Translations under genes and position numbers: made by a program
Source of the DNA: JBLHGU01 sp047615875
Lineage (GTDB): Bacteria > Pseudomonadota > Gammaproteobacteria > Arenicellales > CAJQKF01
DNA: 30,712 nucleotides
Direction: 5' to 3'
Assembly: GCA_047615875.1 (NCBI GenBank)
Contig: JBLHGU010000040.1
Span: forward strand, 1 to 30,712
In this document: piece by piece, positions 6,706-15,974 of the stretch
Layout: each line of letters begins with the position of its first letter
Numbering within the stretch: position 1 is the stretch's first letter
Notes under the pieces: model-generated
Told to the model about the DNA's origin: nothing
The model's database searches: none
The model's input: the letters and a program-made list of their open reading frames with translations, nothing else

Positions 6706-7509
6706 CTAGCTGGTTACCAGAGGAAACTCCTCAGTTTCCAACTGACCTCCAGGAACCAGCTTATCTTCCAGCCCCGGGAATGGCGGAGATATATCCCCTG
6801 AGCGCTGCGCATAGACGGCGTCGTCACCTACCCAGCGCGCAGCAAAGCCTCGGCGACGATGCTCAGAAGATAAATTGGCTGGTGCACCGTGAACTGTTAG
6901 AAAGTGGAATGCAATGGCATCACCGGGTTGCAATGACCAGTTGCGAATATCATATTGCTCCCGGTTAGCGTCAATATCGGGTAAATGATCTAGATCAGGA
7001 TCGGAATGATCGTATTCTACGCCACTGAATTTGGTCGGAATAAACCACTTATTCCAAAGATGGGAGCCGGCGATAAATTCTGGGCAGGTAGATTCAGGCA
7101 CAGGATCGAGGGGAATCCAGAAGCTCACCACTTGCTTCCCATCTACGCAATAATAGGGTTGATCATGATGCCAGGGAGTTGATTTACCTGTGCCAGGTTC
7201 TTTAACCAGTACATGCTCATGAAAAAATCTCGATTGCTTCGAGGTCATCAACTGCCGAGCGATAGCTGCGCAGGGAGAATTGAATACAAAATTATGGTAC
7301 TGGCTAATACGGCTCCAGTTACAATAATCACCGAAGAATCTGCCACCTTCATCTTGCTGCAAATACTCCCTATGGAATGGTCCCGGATTGGTCATGTTTT
7401 CTTCCACACCGGCTTGTAATTCCTCAACCCAGTCAGTAAAAACGCCATTCAGCTTCACCACGCCCTGAGTCTTGAATGTATTTATAGTTTGCTCGTCTAA
7501 TTTAGTCAT
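6706..7509 (-). CDS. Phytanoyl-CoA dioxygenase (PhyH) family protein
   Basis: A 267-residue non-haem Fe(II)/2-oxoglutarate-type dioxygenase. The iron ligands of the family are visible as H114-x-D116 in TPWHHDQPYY and H207 in HFLTVHGAP. The following HRRRGFAARWVGDD supplies the 2-oxoglutarate-binding arginine. The stretch PEFIAGSHLW and the LQPGDAIAFH turn are typical of bacterial PhyH proteins that hydroxylate small metabolites. No signal peptide, so cytoplasmic. It is divergent from the SDR-like gene at 7585 with a short 75-base gap, where both promoters must lie. The substrate cannot be deduced. Confidence 0.88.
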   Translation of the reverse strand: MTKLDEQTINTFKTQGVVKLNGVFTDWVEELQAGVEENMTNPGPFHREYLQQDEGGRFFGDYCNWSRISQYHNFVFNSPCAAIARQLMTSKQSRFFHEHVLVKEPGTGKSTPWHHDQPYYCVDGKQVVSFWIPLDPVPESTCPEFIAGSHLWNKWFIPTKFSGVEYDHSDPDLDHLPDIDANREQYDIRNWSLQPGDAIAFHFLTVHGAPANLSSEHRRRGFAARWVGDDAVYAQRSGDISPPFPGLEDKLVPGGQLETEEFPLVTS

Positions 7510-7584
7510 TTGATTAATTATTGCGGTGTAATGTTGTGCAATGGGAAATTTTGAACCGATAATAGCCTCTGGTCAATTGGTAAC

Positions 7585-8463
7585 TTGAATTTGAGTGGTA
7601 AAAATTTTCAGCTAATAGGGTGTGGTGATATCGGGCAGAGGATTGCCGCGTGCGAATTAGCTCAAAACCATTCCTTTCTAGCGGTTGTGCGAAGTTCGAA
7701 ATCTTTAGTGTTATGCCAAAGTGCAGGATTGAATACGCAGCAAGTAGATTTTGACTCATCGAAACTTGAGGACTTCGAGATCGCTAAAGATGCCGTTGTA
7801 ATCTATCTGGTTCCGCCACCTGGAGAAGGCAAAAAAGACTCTCGACTTGCCGCATTCCTGGCTCGAATACGCCAACAACCGAAAAAAATCGTACTGATTA
7901 GCACAACGGGAGTTTATGGTGATTGTCAGGGTAACTGGATAGACGAAAACACCATTGTCGCACCGGGAACCGATCGGGCACGGCGTCGTCTCGATGCTGA
8001 ATTGCAGATAATTCGATGGGCCACGACTTATGACCGATCCTATATGATTTTAAGAGTGCCCGGTATTTATGCCCAGGATCGGTTGCCTTTGGAACGTTTG
8101 CGCAAAGGCCTGCCGGTATTGTGTGATCATGAAGCGCCATTTACTAATCGAATCCACGCTGAAGATCTGGCCAGAATTAGTCTGTTGGTTGCAGAACGGG
8201 AATTGTCATCCGGTGTGATTAATGTGTGTGACGGCAATCCGTGTACGATGACTGAGTATTTTAATCAAATTGCCAGTGCGGTCGGCTTACCTTTGCCACC
8301 GCAGGTTTCTCTGCAACAGGCCAAGCTCGAACTATCACCGGGAATGCTATCTTACCTGGCTGAGTCACGCCGAATTAAAAACGATCGGTTATTGGAATTG
8401 CTAAACTATAAATTCCTGTATCCCGATCTGGCCGACACCCTTGCCTGTTTCCCGACTCGCTAG
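7585..8463 (+). CDS. NAD(P)-binding epimerase/dehydratase-like protein (YeeZ-like)
   Basis: A 292-residue Rossmann protein of the extended/atypical SDR group. The nucleotide loop IGCGDIGQRIA is at residues 11-21. VVIYLVPPPGEGKKD and LISTTGVYGDCQGNWIDE match the YeeZ-type proteins, followed by ILRVPGIYAQDRLP and NVCDGNPCTMTEYF. No clear YxxxK is present, which is usual for this group, so enzyme activity is uncertain. No ATG fits: an in-frame TGA lies at 7552-7554, so TTG at 7585 is the likeliest start, with TTG at 7591 as alternative. The end converges on the minus-strand signalling operon. Confidence 0.8.
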   Translation: MNLSGKNFQLIGCGDIGQRIAACELAQNHSFLAVVRSSKSLVLCQSAGLNTQQVDFDSSKLEDFEIAKDAVVIYLVPPPGEGKKDSRLAAFLARIRQQPKKIVLISTTGVYGDCQGNWIDENTIVAPGTDRARRRLDAELQIIRWATTYDRSYMILRVPGIYAQDRLPLERLRKGLPVLCDHEAPFTNRIHAEDLARISLLVAERELSSGVINVCDGNPCTMTEYFNQIASAVGLPLPPQVSLQQAKLELSPGMLSYLAESRRIKNDRLLELLNYKFLYPDLADTLACFPTR

Positions 8464-8497
8464 GAAGCACACTTTTAGTCAATATTTGACTCGACAA

Positions 8498-10654
8498 TTA
8501 TTCCAATATATCGGTGAATGGTATCGGTTTGCCGATGCCATACCCTTGGGCATAATCAATACCAATTTCTTCAAGTACTTCTATTATCTGGTCATTCTCG
8601 ACGAACTCTGCGATGGTTTTAACACCTATAACATGGGCAATATCGTTAATTGATTCGACAATTGTACGTGCCAATGGATCATCTACGACGCCACGAATGA
8701 ACATCCCATCAATTTTTATATAATCGACTGGTAAAGACTTTAAATAGGAAAAGTTGGAGGAGCCGCTGCCAAAGTCATCTAGTGCAAACTGACAACCCAT
8801 CTCCCTTAATTCCTTAATAAAATCAATGGCTTTTTCAAGGTCCTGTATAACCGCAGTTTCAGTGATCTCGAAACACAGACACTGCGGTGGGATTCCGGAT
8901 TCATTAACAGAGTCCTTTATAAAACGTAATGTATGATCATTGCCAAGCACACTGCCCGACAGGTTTAGACCAAACAATTTTTGTGGGCTATTGGTGGTGC
9001 TGGACTTTAGCTTTGCTTTGATTAGCTCCAATGCACTAGGCACAACCCATTTATCGATTGAGGGCATAATATGGAAGCGCTCAGCTGCGGGAATAAATGC
9101 AGCAGGGGACACAAGTTGACCTTCTTCGTCAATAATACGCAGCAAAATCTCCCAGTGATGATGTTCTCTTGATTCACCTTCGCCGAGCGCCATCAGAGGT
9201 TGCGCGTACAGTGTGAAACGTTTTTCATTTAACGCTCGATTAATGCCATTAACCCATTGCATTTCTGTATGTCGCACTTGCAACATACCATCGTCTTCCC
9301 GATATATCTGAATACGATTTCGGCCCAGATCTTTCGCAGCATAGCAGGCAGCATCCGCTGCGGATAAAAGTTCAGTAACGCCACCGCTGTTAACGTGGAT
9401 AGCAACCAGACCAAAGCTGGCACTGATGCTGAATGTTTTATCTTCCCACTGGAATGCATTCTCATTCAAAATGTCGGACATGCTCTGAACGATAGACTCG
9501 GCATTGTCCAAATCACATCCGTGTAACAGAAGACCGAATTCGTCGCCGCCAAGTCTCGCCAATGTATCTGATTGACGTATTCTTTGCCGCATTAACCCGG
9601 CCACCTGAATCAAAATTTCATCCCCGGCAATGTGCCCATGGGCGTCATTGATTATTTTGAACTGATCGAGATCCATATAACAAAGTGTATGGGTCTGATC
9701 TTCCATCGTGGCGGTGGCTATGGCCTGTTTCAAAAGGTTTTCAAATTCGCGTCGATTGGGTAATCCGGTGAGTGCATCATGTGCGGCCTGATAGCTTAGT
9801 TGTTCCGACATTTGCCGCATCTGCTCTTCGTGACTTTTGCGTTCGCTTATATCTCGTTGCACCAGAAAATAGACATCACTACCGGGTTCTCCAATTCGGG
9901 TTACCTGTACATCCACAGGGTAGGGTGCACCAGTTATTTTTGTGCGTAGACTTTCGTATCTCACCGAGCCACGTCGTTGCAACGCTTTCATTGCTGATGC
10001 TTCAACACGGCGTTGACTGGGGTGATAGAGAACAGTGTAATCCTGACCAACCAGGCTTTCTCTGCTATAGCCGCTATTCTTTTCTATTGCGTCGTTTACA
10101 GAAGTTAGTCTGAGTGAACGTGGATCAATCATAGCGAACTCGTCCATTGAGTTCTCAAATAGACCGCGTAGCTTCTCTTCGCTTGCGGCTAGCTCATCTG
10201 ACTTTCTGCGACGAATTACTCGTTCACAATAAAGAACAAGAGCCGATCGTACTCGCCAGCGTAATTCAATTTCATTTACCGGCTTGGAGATGTAGTCCAT
10301 GGCACCAAGCTTGAAACTTTTTTCAAGAGCCTCGCTTTGACGCAACGCTCCGCCGGTTACCATAATGACTGGAATATGTTGCAGCAGTGGATTGCTGGTA
10401 ATCGAATGACATACCTGATAGCCGTCCACATCGGGCATCATGATATCTAGTAATACCAACCCAATAGCCTCGTTGGCATCCAGCTCGGTAAGTGCTAGTT
10501 TGCCTGAGTTCACGCAAATGACATCATCATAGCCGTCATCAAGCAGCAAAGCTTCCATCAAGTCCAGGTTGTCCTGGTTATCGTCAACTACCAGAATAGT
10601 TGTTTCGCCTAATACATGCTCTACCTGATCCTGATACATTTCTTCAAGCGGCAT
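8498..10654 (-). CDS. Response regulator with PAS, GGDEF and EAL domains
   Basis: A 718-residue soluble c-di-GMP protein. Receiver domain about residues 18-140, with phosphoacceptor D70 in VLLDIMMPDVDGY, T/S region MVTGG and K124. PAS domain about 158-275. GGDEF domain about 285-450, intact GGDEF at 369-373, with the RxxD inhibitory site at 360-363 exactly five residues upstream. EAL domain about 465-715, with E502 in WEILLR (EIL instead of EAL, a common variant), N in GLNLSG, E in FEITET, DDFGSG at 626-631, the IKIDG lysine and AQGYGIG. Both diguanylate cyclase and phosphodiesterase residues are present, so it may switch between making and breaking c-di-GMP. It is the last gene of a three-gene operon, overlapping the kinase by 11 bases, and is the likely output of that kinase. 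Confidence 0.93.
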   Translation of the reverse strand: MPLEEMYQDQVEHVLGETTILVVDDNQDNLDLMEALLLDDGYDDVICVNSGKLALTELDANEAIGLVLLDIMMPDVDGYQVCHSITSNPLLQHIPVIMVTGGALRQSEALEKSFKLGAMDYISKPVNEIELRWRVRSALVLYCERVIRRRKSDELAASEEKLRGLFENSMDEFAMIDPRSLRLTSVNDAIEKNSGYSRESLVGQDYTVLYHPSQRRVEASAMKALQRRGSVRYESLRTKITGAPYPVDVQVTRIGEPGSDVYFLVQRDISERKSHEEQMRQMSEQLSYQAAHDALTGLPNRREFENLLKQAIATATMEDQTHTLCYMDLDQFKIINDAHGHIAGDEILIQVAGLMRQRIRQSDTLARLGGDEFGLLLHGCDLDNAESIVQSMSDILNENAFQWEDKTFSISASFGLVAIHVNSGGVTELLSAADAACYAAKDLGRNRIQIYREDDGMLQVRHTEMQWVNGINRALNEKRFTLYAQPLMALGEGESREHHHWEILLRIIDEEGQLVSPAAFIPAAERFHIMPSIDKWVVPSALELIKAKLKSSTTNSPQKLFGLNLSGSVLGNDHTLRFIKDSVNESGIPPQCLCFEITETAVIQDLEKAIDFIKELREMGCQFALDDFGSGSSNFSYLKSLPVDYIKIDGMFIRGVVDDPLARTIVESINDIAHVIGVKTIAEFVENDQIIEVLEEIGIDYAQGYGIGKPIPFTDILE

Positions 10655-13184
10655 GATTGATTACCTCTGTTAACCTGTCGGCTAATTGATCGTCGCCTTT
10701 TTGTACAACAGCAGCCACTCTCAATTCCAGTTCCCGTCTTTCACTCTCACCTAGATTTTTTGCGGTGACTACAACTACCGGAATACCAAAAAACCTCTTG
10801 TCAGCTCTTAACACACGCAGAAAGGACAGCCCATCCATGACCGGCATCATGAGATCCAGTATGATCAAGTCCGGCATGTATTGTTCGAGTCGGGCAAGCG
10901 CTTCTCTACCGTTGGCGGCAGTGCGAATTTCTCCCACCTGATCAGTCATTAAATTACAGATTAGATCTCGTGCATCAGCTTCATCATCTACTACCAAAAG
11001 ACGGGCACCATCGAGATCTTGACCACCAAGACAGCGTTGCAAAACCTGATTTAGTTTGGTTTGGGACACTGGCTTAGTGATAGCGTCCACGGCTCCCAGC
11101 ACAGCAGCACGTCTGGTTTCAGCAACAATGCTAATCACTATTACTGGAATTTCTGCCAACTCGTCATCCTGCTTGAGTTTGTTTAATACTTCCCAACCAT
11201 TCATACCAGGCATCATTAAGTCCAGAGTAATCAAATTCGGTTTGTATTGTCTGGCTTTCTGCAGACCTTCTTCGCCGTTTTGAGCCGTGATAATTTCGTC
11301 ACACTGATCTGTCAGATAGTTGCTCAATAGCTCTCGAGCGTCGACATCATCGTCAATTATTAATACCCGTTTTACTTTATGCCGATTGGGTAGCTTCGAA
11401 TCAGATGAGGTAACCTTAGCAGCTTCATAAGTTTGCTCGACGTTTTCCTCGGTGCTCGTGGTAACTTCTGTCTCTTCTATGGCGAGCTTTTTAGATAGTG
11501 ATTGTGATGTGGTGGGTTGATTTTTACAGCTTAGACGAATTTCAAATGTACTGCCTTGGCCCTCAACACTACTAACCGCTAGTTTGCCACCCATGCGCTC
11601 GACAAAAGCTCTAGAAATAGCCAGGCCAAGGCCGGTGCCGCCGTATTTTCTGGTGGTGCTGGCATCTGCCTGGCGAAATGCTTCAAAGATGGTGTCGAGT
11701 TTATCTTCAGCTATGCCGATACCGGTATCCATTACCGTAATTACTATTTCTTCGGATTCCTCAATACAGTTTTTGCTTGCAAGTTGAATCTCACCTTTCT
11801 CGGTAAATTTAATGGAATTGCTTACCAGATTGATAATCACCTGTTTAATTTTTTGATTATCAAGATGTAGCTCCGGCACACTCTCGTCAATACTCAAAGA
11901 GAGTTTTAAACCTTGTGCCTCAACCTGGTGTTGTAACAGGTCGGCAACGTCATTAATTACTGCATCAATTTGTGTGGGCTTGAGGTCAAGCTCCATTCGC
12001 CCGGATTCAATCTTGGATAGATCCAGGATGTCATTAATAAGATCCAGCAGATGCTTGCCATTTCGATTGATTTTCTCTGCATAGCCCAACTCTTTTTTGG
12101 TCAGATTATGGTCACGATTTTTCTGCAGAATGCCAGAAAATCCAATGATCGAATTGAGTGGTGTTCGTAATTCATGACTCATATTAGCTACGAATTCGCT
12201 GCGTAATCTATCGGCTTCAACCAGTTCCATGTTGGCCTGTTCAAGACGCACCGATTGTTGTTGAACCGTTTTATAGTTTAATGAGTTGTTCAACGCGCTA
12301 GCAAAGGCATCGAGGTGTTGTTTAAGTATACCTAGCTGGGTCTCACTGACACTATGGGTTTGGGCCAGGACAAAGACGCCCAAACTCACGCTCTGGAATA
12401 AAATTGGGGCCGCTACAACGGAACTAATTTGTGCTTTACCTATGCCTAGATCAATACCGGGTAATTGCAGGTTTTCTACATTATCTACAGAAATTACTTG
12501 ACCTGTTTCAACAGATTGCAGGGCAAATCCCGCATTGGAACGCTCGCTCAATGCGGATAATACGGTGTTATCTACACCATTTCTTGAAACCAGATTAAGG
12601 TCCCTGTTATCTGGATCATACAAGTAGAAAAGCACGAACTGAGATTGACAAACACGACCCAAAGTGCCGATTACTCTGTCCCCCAAAGTATTAATATCGA
12701 CTGCGTTTAATGAAGCGAGATACTCCCCAAACTCACTTTGACGTTGGTATTCACTGGACAAGTCCTCGTTACGCTGCCTGAGTTCGCCGCGTTGATTTTC
12801 AAGGATTTCCTGTTGCCGAGTAATATCCGCAACTGCTTCCTCGATTTTACTGCCCATACTATTAAGTGTTTTACCGAGTAAACCTATTGCATCTTCACCT
12901 GCGTCCTCGCTGCGTGCGGAATAATCGCCTTTACCAATAGTTTCGGCAACCTGGGCAAGTTTGGCCATGCGACTATTCATCCTGCGGATCATAACTCCAC
13001 CGGTAACCAAGCCGACTAGCGCAAGAAATAGCCCCATCCACTTCTGCGTTTCAGCATCCATACTGATTAAAGAGGGGCCAGCAGTATTTAACGCCAGTGC
13101 TATCAGAATAACAGCCAGTGTCCAGGTCAGTGGACGCATTTTAAATTTTTGCGCGCCTAAAAGTGCCATTGGATCAATCTTCAA
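10644..13184 (-). CDS. Hybrid sensor histidine kinase with HAMP, GAF and two receiver domains
   Basis: An 846-residue membrane kinase. Two membrane helices (about 17-36 and 48-66) are separated by only a short loop, so sensing is probably intracellular or within the membrane. HAMP follows to about 120, then a coiled coil (122-150), a GAF domain (about 165-300) and a second helix. HisKA has H337 in FVANMSHELRTPLNSIIGF. The ATPase domain shows N456 in INLVSNSIKFT, DTGIG at 486-490 and GGTGLG at 515-520. After a polar linker come REC1 (DDD 611-613, D655, K704) and REC2 (DDE 733-735, D777, K829). It starts inside the preceding response-regulator gene and ends inside the GGDEF-EAL gene, with 11 bases shared each time, so the three are translationally coupled. 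Confidence 0.94.
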   Translation of the reverse strand: MKIDPMALLGAQKFKMRPLTWTLAVILIALALNTAGPSLISMDAETQKWMGLFLALVGLVTGGVMIRRMNSRMAKLAQVAETIGKGDYSARSEDAGEDAIGLLGKTLNSMGSKIEEAVADITRQQEILENQRGELRQRNEDLSSEYQRQSEFGEYLASLNAVDINTLGDRVIGTLGRVCQSQFVLFYLYDPDNRDLNLVSRNGVDNTVLSALSERSNAGFALQSVETGQVISVDNVENLQLPGIDLGIGKAQISSVVAAPILFQSVSLGVFVLAQTHSVSETQLGILKQHLDAFASALNNSLNYKTVQQQSVRLEQANMELVEADRLRSEFVANMSHELRTPLNSIIGFSGILQKNRDHNLTKKELGYAEKINRNGKHLLDLINDILDLSKIESGRMELDLKPTQIDAVINDVADLLQHQVEAQGLKLSLSIDESVPELHLDNQKIKQVIINLVSNSIKFTEKGEIQLASKNCIEESEEIVITVMDTGIGIAEDKLDTIFEAFRQADASTTRKYGGTGLGLAISRAFVERMGGKLAVSSVEGQGSTFEIRLSCKNQPTTSQSLSKKLAIEETEVTTSTEENVEQTYEAAKVTSSDSKLPNRHKVKRVLIIDDDVDARELLSNYLTDQCDEIITAQNGEEGLQKARQYKPNLITLDLMMPGMNGWEVLNKLKQDDELAEIPVIVISIVAETRRAAVLGAVDAITKPVSQTKLNQVLQRCLGGQDLDGARLLVVDDEADARDLICNLMTDQVGEIRTAANGREALARLEQYMPDLIILDLMMPVMDGLSFLRVLRADKRFFGIPVVVVTAKNLGESERRELELRVAAVVQKGDDQLADRLTEVINHAA

Positions 13185-13563
13185 GAATTCTTCCTCCAGA
13201 TTGTTTGTTTATGGCATCAATTAGCAACTGATCATCAGTTATCGGCTTGCTTATATAATCGTCAAAACCGATAGCTAGAAGTCGGTTTTTATCATCTTTC
13301 ATCGCATGGGCGGTCAATGCAATAGCAGGCAGCGCCTCAAAGCGATTGTCCCGACGCAGTAAACGTAAAAGTTCTGTACCATCCATGCCAGGTAGAGATA
13401 TATCTAACAGAAGCACTCTGGGCAATTGATCAACGTTAGATTCCAGATAGCTTATTGCATCGGGACCGTTAGTAACGACTTCGATGTCGAATACTCCGTC
13501 CAGATACGCGCAAACTAAGTCTGCATTATCAGGGTTATCTTCTATTAAAAGTACTGAAATCAT
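13174..13563 (-). CDS. Stand-alone response regulator (CheY-like receiver)
   Basis: A 129-residue single receiver domain. The acidic pair E8-D9 is in LLIEDNPDNA, phosphoacceptor D54 in LLLDISLPGMDG, T84 in ALTAHA and K106 in YISKPI. There is no output domain, so it probably passes phosphate on or binds a partner. It is the first gene of the signalling operon and overlaps the hybrid kinase start by 11 bases. No strong ribosome binding site is visible before the ATG. The 227-base gap upstream (13564-13790) must hold the operon promoter, but I see no convincing hexamers. Confidence 0.9.
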   Translation of the reverse strand: MISVLLIEDNPDNADLVCAYLDGVFDIEVVTNGPDAISYLESNVDQLPRVLLLDISLPGMDGTELLRLLRRDNRFEALPAIALTAHAMKDDKNRLLAIGFDDYISKPITDDQLLIDAINKQSGGRILED

Positions 13564-13790
13564 GGGTAGGAAATGTTAATTTTGTATCTCGGCCCGGATT
13601 TAAACTATATCGAGCCTGCCTCCCGGGGCTAATTCTGCACTCGATATTACGCTGGCAGCCTCAGGTATTCAATCTTCACAGTTGCTCTGACACAATCAAT
13701 AGACCAATGGGACAGAATTCAGTCTGTTGGCGGAATTGTAAATCTTCAACCCCTTCAGTAAACAGTAACTCTGAATTATATAGAGTTGGG

Positions 13791-14585
13791 CTAGATTATT
13801 ATCTTAAGAGGGCAGTGATCTGATCCCAATTGCTCGTGAAGGTATTCAACCTGTTGTATGTTCTTCAACAGTTTTTTCTCAATAAGAAAATAGTCTATTC
13901 TCCAGCCGACGTTACGCTCACGTGCTTTGGTAATTACATTCCACCAGGAATACACATCAACAACCCCTGGATTCTTGCCTCGCCAGGCATCAACCCAACC
14001 ATCGTCATGTAATCGATCCATCCACGCACGTTCATCGGGGTGGAAGCCAATCTTGCCGTCATTGCCCTTCGGCCGGGCTATGTCAATCTCTGTATGAGCA
14101 ACGTTCATATCACCACCAACGATTACCTTGCGCCCGGCCTCTCTTAACAAATTCATATGATCGTGAATCCGATCGTAGAAGACCAGTTTTTGCAGCCAGG
14201 CGTCAGGGCTTTTACCACCATTTGGAAAGTAGATGGAAAGTACACTATAGGTAGATTTCTTTAGTTTGAAATCCAGCTGAGATACGCGTCCCTCGTTGGC
14301 GCTAGGAAGACCAATAACGCTGGTCGAAAAATTTACATCGCGTAGTGGCTCTGCAAAAGTTCTCGCCAGCCAAAGGCCAGTGCCGGCATAACCCTTCTTT
14401 TCAGCGCTGTGATAGTGTTGCAGATAGTCCGAATTGGCGGTTAAAAACGCACTAAATTGATCTGAATTGCCTTTGATCTCCTGCAACAATAATAGATCTG
14501 GTGATTCTTTTAGTAACAGATTTTGCAACTCACCTTTGCGTTCTGCTGCGCGGATACCATTCACATTCCAGGTGATTATTTTCAT
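13791..14585 (-). CDS. xthA: Exodeoxyribonuclease III
   Basis: A 264-residue AP endonuclease/3'-5' exonuclease of base-excision repair, the size of E. coli XthA. The EEP-family catalytic motifs appear in order: KIITWNVNGIRAA at the N-terminus, LLLLQEIKG with the metal-binding Glu, SIYFPNGG, VGGDMNVAHTEID, the WWN stretch, WRIDYFLI and the terminal GSDHCP. Cytoplasmic, Mg-dependent. It is the last gene of a compact minus-strand group, only 3 bases after the DUF3617 gene, suggesting co-transcription with the MscS gene. Confidence 0.95.
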   Translation of the reverse strand: MKIITWNVNGIRAAERKGELQNLLLKESPDLLLLQEIKGNSDQFSAFLTANSDYLQHYHSAEKKGYAGTGLWLARTFAEPLRDVNFSTSVIGLPSANEGRVSQLDFKLKKSTYSVLSIYFPNGGKSPDAWLQKLVFYDRIHDHMNLLREAGRKVIVGGDMNVAHTEIDIARPKGNDGKIGFHPDERAWMDRLHDDGWVDAWRGKNPGVVDVYSWWNVITKARERNVGWRIDYFLIEKKLLKNIQQVEYLHEQLGSDHCPLKIII

Positions 14586-14588
14586 TGA

Positions 14589-15002
14589 CTAACAGCCTCC
14601 AATGCGTTGACCATTCCAGCTGGAGTCGAGTTTTAGCTCCATGCCACCCATATCCATTTTAATCAGCATAGTACCTTCTGCCTCAGAACCACGGGTTTTA
14701 AACACGCCGTCTACTGAACCCTGAACACCCTGAATATCACATTGCATAGTGAAGGTCAGGGTTTTTCGCTTTAGTTTACTATCGGCTACCTTGCAGCCCT
14801 GAGCATCCTGTAACAATTTCTGTGGATCAAACTCATTCTCCCGGATGCACTCCCTGTTAGTCTGGGTATTGCTTCCGGTAAAAGTGTTGGTTGTGGTACT
14901 GGTGATTTCCCAAAGACCTGCTTTGATGGGTAAAGCGTCCGCCATACCCAATAATGGTGTGAAAAGTAACGCTGTTATCCAACTATGTAAAAATACCTTC
15001 AT
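14589..15002 (-). CDS. DUF3617 family secreted protein
   Basis: A 137-residue protein with a Sec signal peptide (MKVFLHSWITALLFTPLLG, cleavage near ADA). The mature part shows the DUF3617 pattern: a short GLWEITSTT opening, CIRENEFDPQKLL, two conserved cysteines around GCKVADSK and TFTMQC, and a final repeat of the same beta-rich pattern ending in a Cys at the last residue. Periplasmic location is expected. The family has no established function. It lies between mscS-like (11 bases) and xthA (3 bases) genes. Confidence 0.85.
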   Translation of the reverse strand: MKVFLHSWITALLFTPLLGMADALPIKAGLWEITSTTTNTFTGSNTQTNRECIRENEFDPQKLLQDAQGCKVADSKLKRKTLTFTMQCDIQGVQGSVDGVFKTRGSEAEGTMLIKMDMGGMELKLDSSWNGQRIGGC

Positions 15003-15013
15003 GATAAGTACTG

Positions 15014-15817
15014 CTAATCCCGTTTGATTACTACGCTGTGTGGATAGGGGATGGAGATGTTATTTTCGTCAAATTTTTCCTTGACAGCTTTTAACATGCT
15101 CCATTTCAGTTCCCAGAAGTCACTGGAATCACACCATAATCTTACCCCAAGATCTACTGAGGACTCGCCCAGGTTTACCAAGCGAACCCAGGCTTCCGGT
15201 TCCTTTTTTACTCGGCTGTCAGCGTCAGCAATCTTACGAATGATTTCCATCGCAACATCAGCATTATTTGCATAGTCTATACCAAAGCTTAAATCCAGCC
15301 GGCGGGTATCGTTATGTGAGTAGTTAGTAATTATGCTACCCCAGGCCTTGCTGTTTGGCAGGATGATCTGGATATTATTGGGGGTCAAAAGTTGGGTACA
15401 AAAAATATTAATGTCTTTTACGGTTCCAGACGTTCCGCCAATATCAACGTACTGTTCTAATTTATAGGGTCGAAAAATTATTAACATAAATCCCGAGGCT
15501 ATATCGGTTAACGTCCCCTGCAAAGCAAGACCGATAGCAAGAGAAGCAGCACCTAAAACGGCGATTAAACTAGTTGCCTGAAAACCAAATAATTGCAGAA
15601 CAGCAATCAGGACAAAAATTAGAATTAAATAGCGTACTAGTGAGGCCAGGAAAACTCCCAGCGTATTGTCAATTGTTTCGCTTTCGGTGACCCGTCGACT
15701 GATTAGTCGAGATATCAGTCCTGCGACCATGTAACCAACAACCAAAAACACCAGGGCTTTTACAGAATTAACAAGGAGCGGGGAATAGCCGCTCAGGCTT
15801 TCAAGGGCATTGTCCAT
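15014..15817 (-). CDS. Small-conductance mechanosensitive channel (MscS family)
   Basis: A 267-residue inner-membrane channel close to E. coli MscS in length. Three membrane helices are seen at about 12-36, 55-80 and 85-112. The pore helix is the Gly/Ala-rich ASLAIGLALQGTLTDIASG, followed by FMLIIFRPYKLEQYVDIGG, which starts the beta domain. The cytoplasmic vestibule contains ILPNSKAWGSIITNYS and ends in SIPYPHSVV. It protects against hypo-osmotic shock. First gene of the mscS-DUF3617-xthA group and divergent from hemH. Confidence 0.93.
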   Translation of the reverse strand: MDNALESLSGYSPLLVNSVKALVFLVVGYMVAGLISRLISRRVTESETIDNTLGVFLASLVRYLILIFVLIAVLQLFGFQATSLIAVLGAASLAIGLALQGTLTDIASGFMLIIFRPYKLEQYVDIGGTSGTVKDINIFCTQLLTPNNIQIILPNSKAWGSIITNYSHNDTRRLDLSFGIDYANNADVAMEIIRKIADADSRVKKEPEAWVRLVNLGESSVDLGVRLWCDSSDFWELKWSMLKAVKEKFDENNISIPYPHSVVIKRD

Positions 15818-15878
15818 TTATTTACTCCAGAGAATTAAAAATGTAATTGTATCTAATTATTAACTGTTTTGAACTGGT

Positions 15879-15906
15879 TTGGGGTGGATTTAACAAAAGC
15901 TATAAA
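15879..15906 (+). promoter_or_regulatory. Possible sigma-70 promoter for hemH
   Basis: TTGGGG (15879-15884) and TATAAA (15901-15906) are 16 bases apart in the gap between the divergent mscS-like and hemH genes. The -10 matches five of six consensus bases, the -35 only three. Offered as the best candidate, not a firm call. Confidence 0.3.
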
Positions 15907-15974
15907 GTAAATTTGGTCTTAATAGCGAGTATATCAATGATGCACAAAAGTTTTATCATGTCGATGTTATTCGA

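Noticed and set aside
6710..6720. Palindrome CTGGTTACCAG at the end of the PhyH gene
   Set aside because: It encodes the last PhyH codons, has no loop and no T-tract, so it is not a good terminator.
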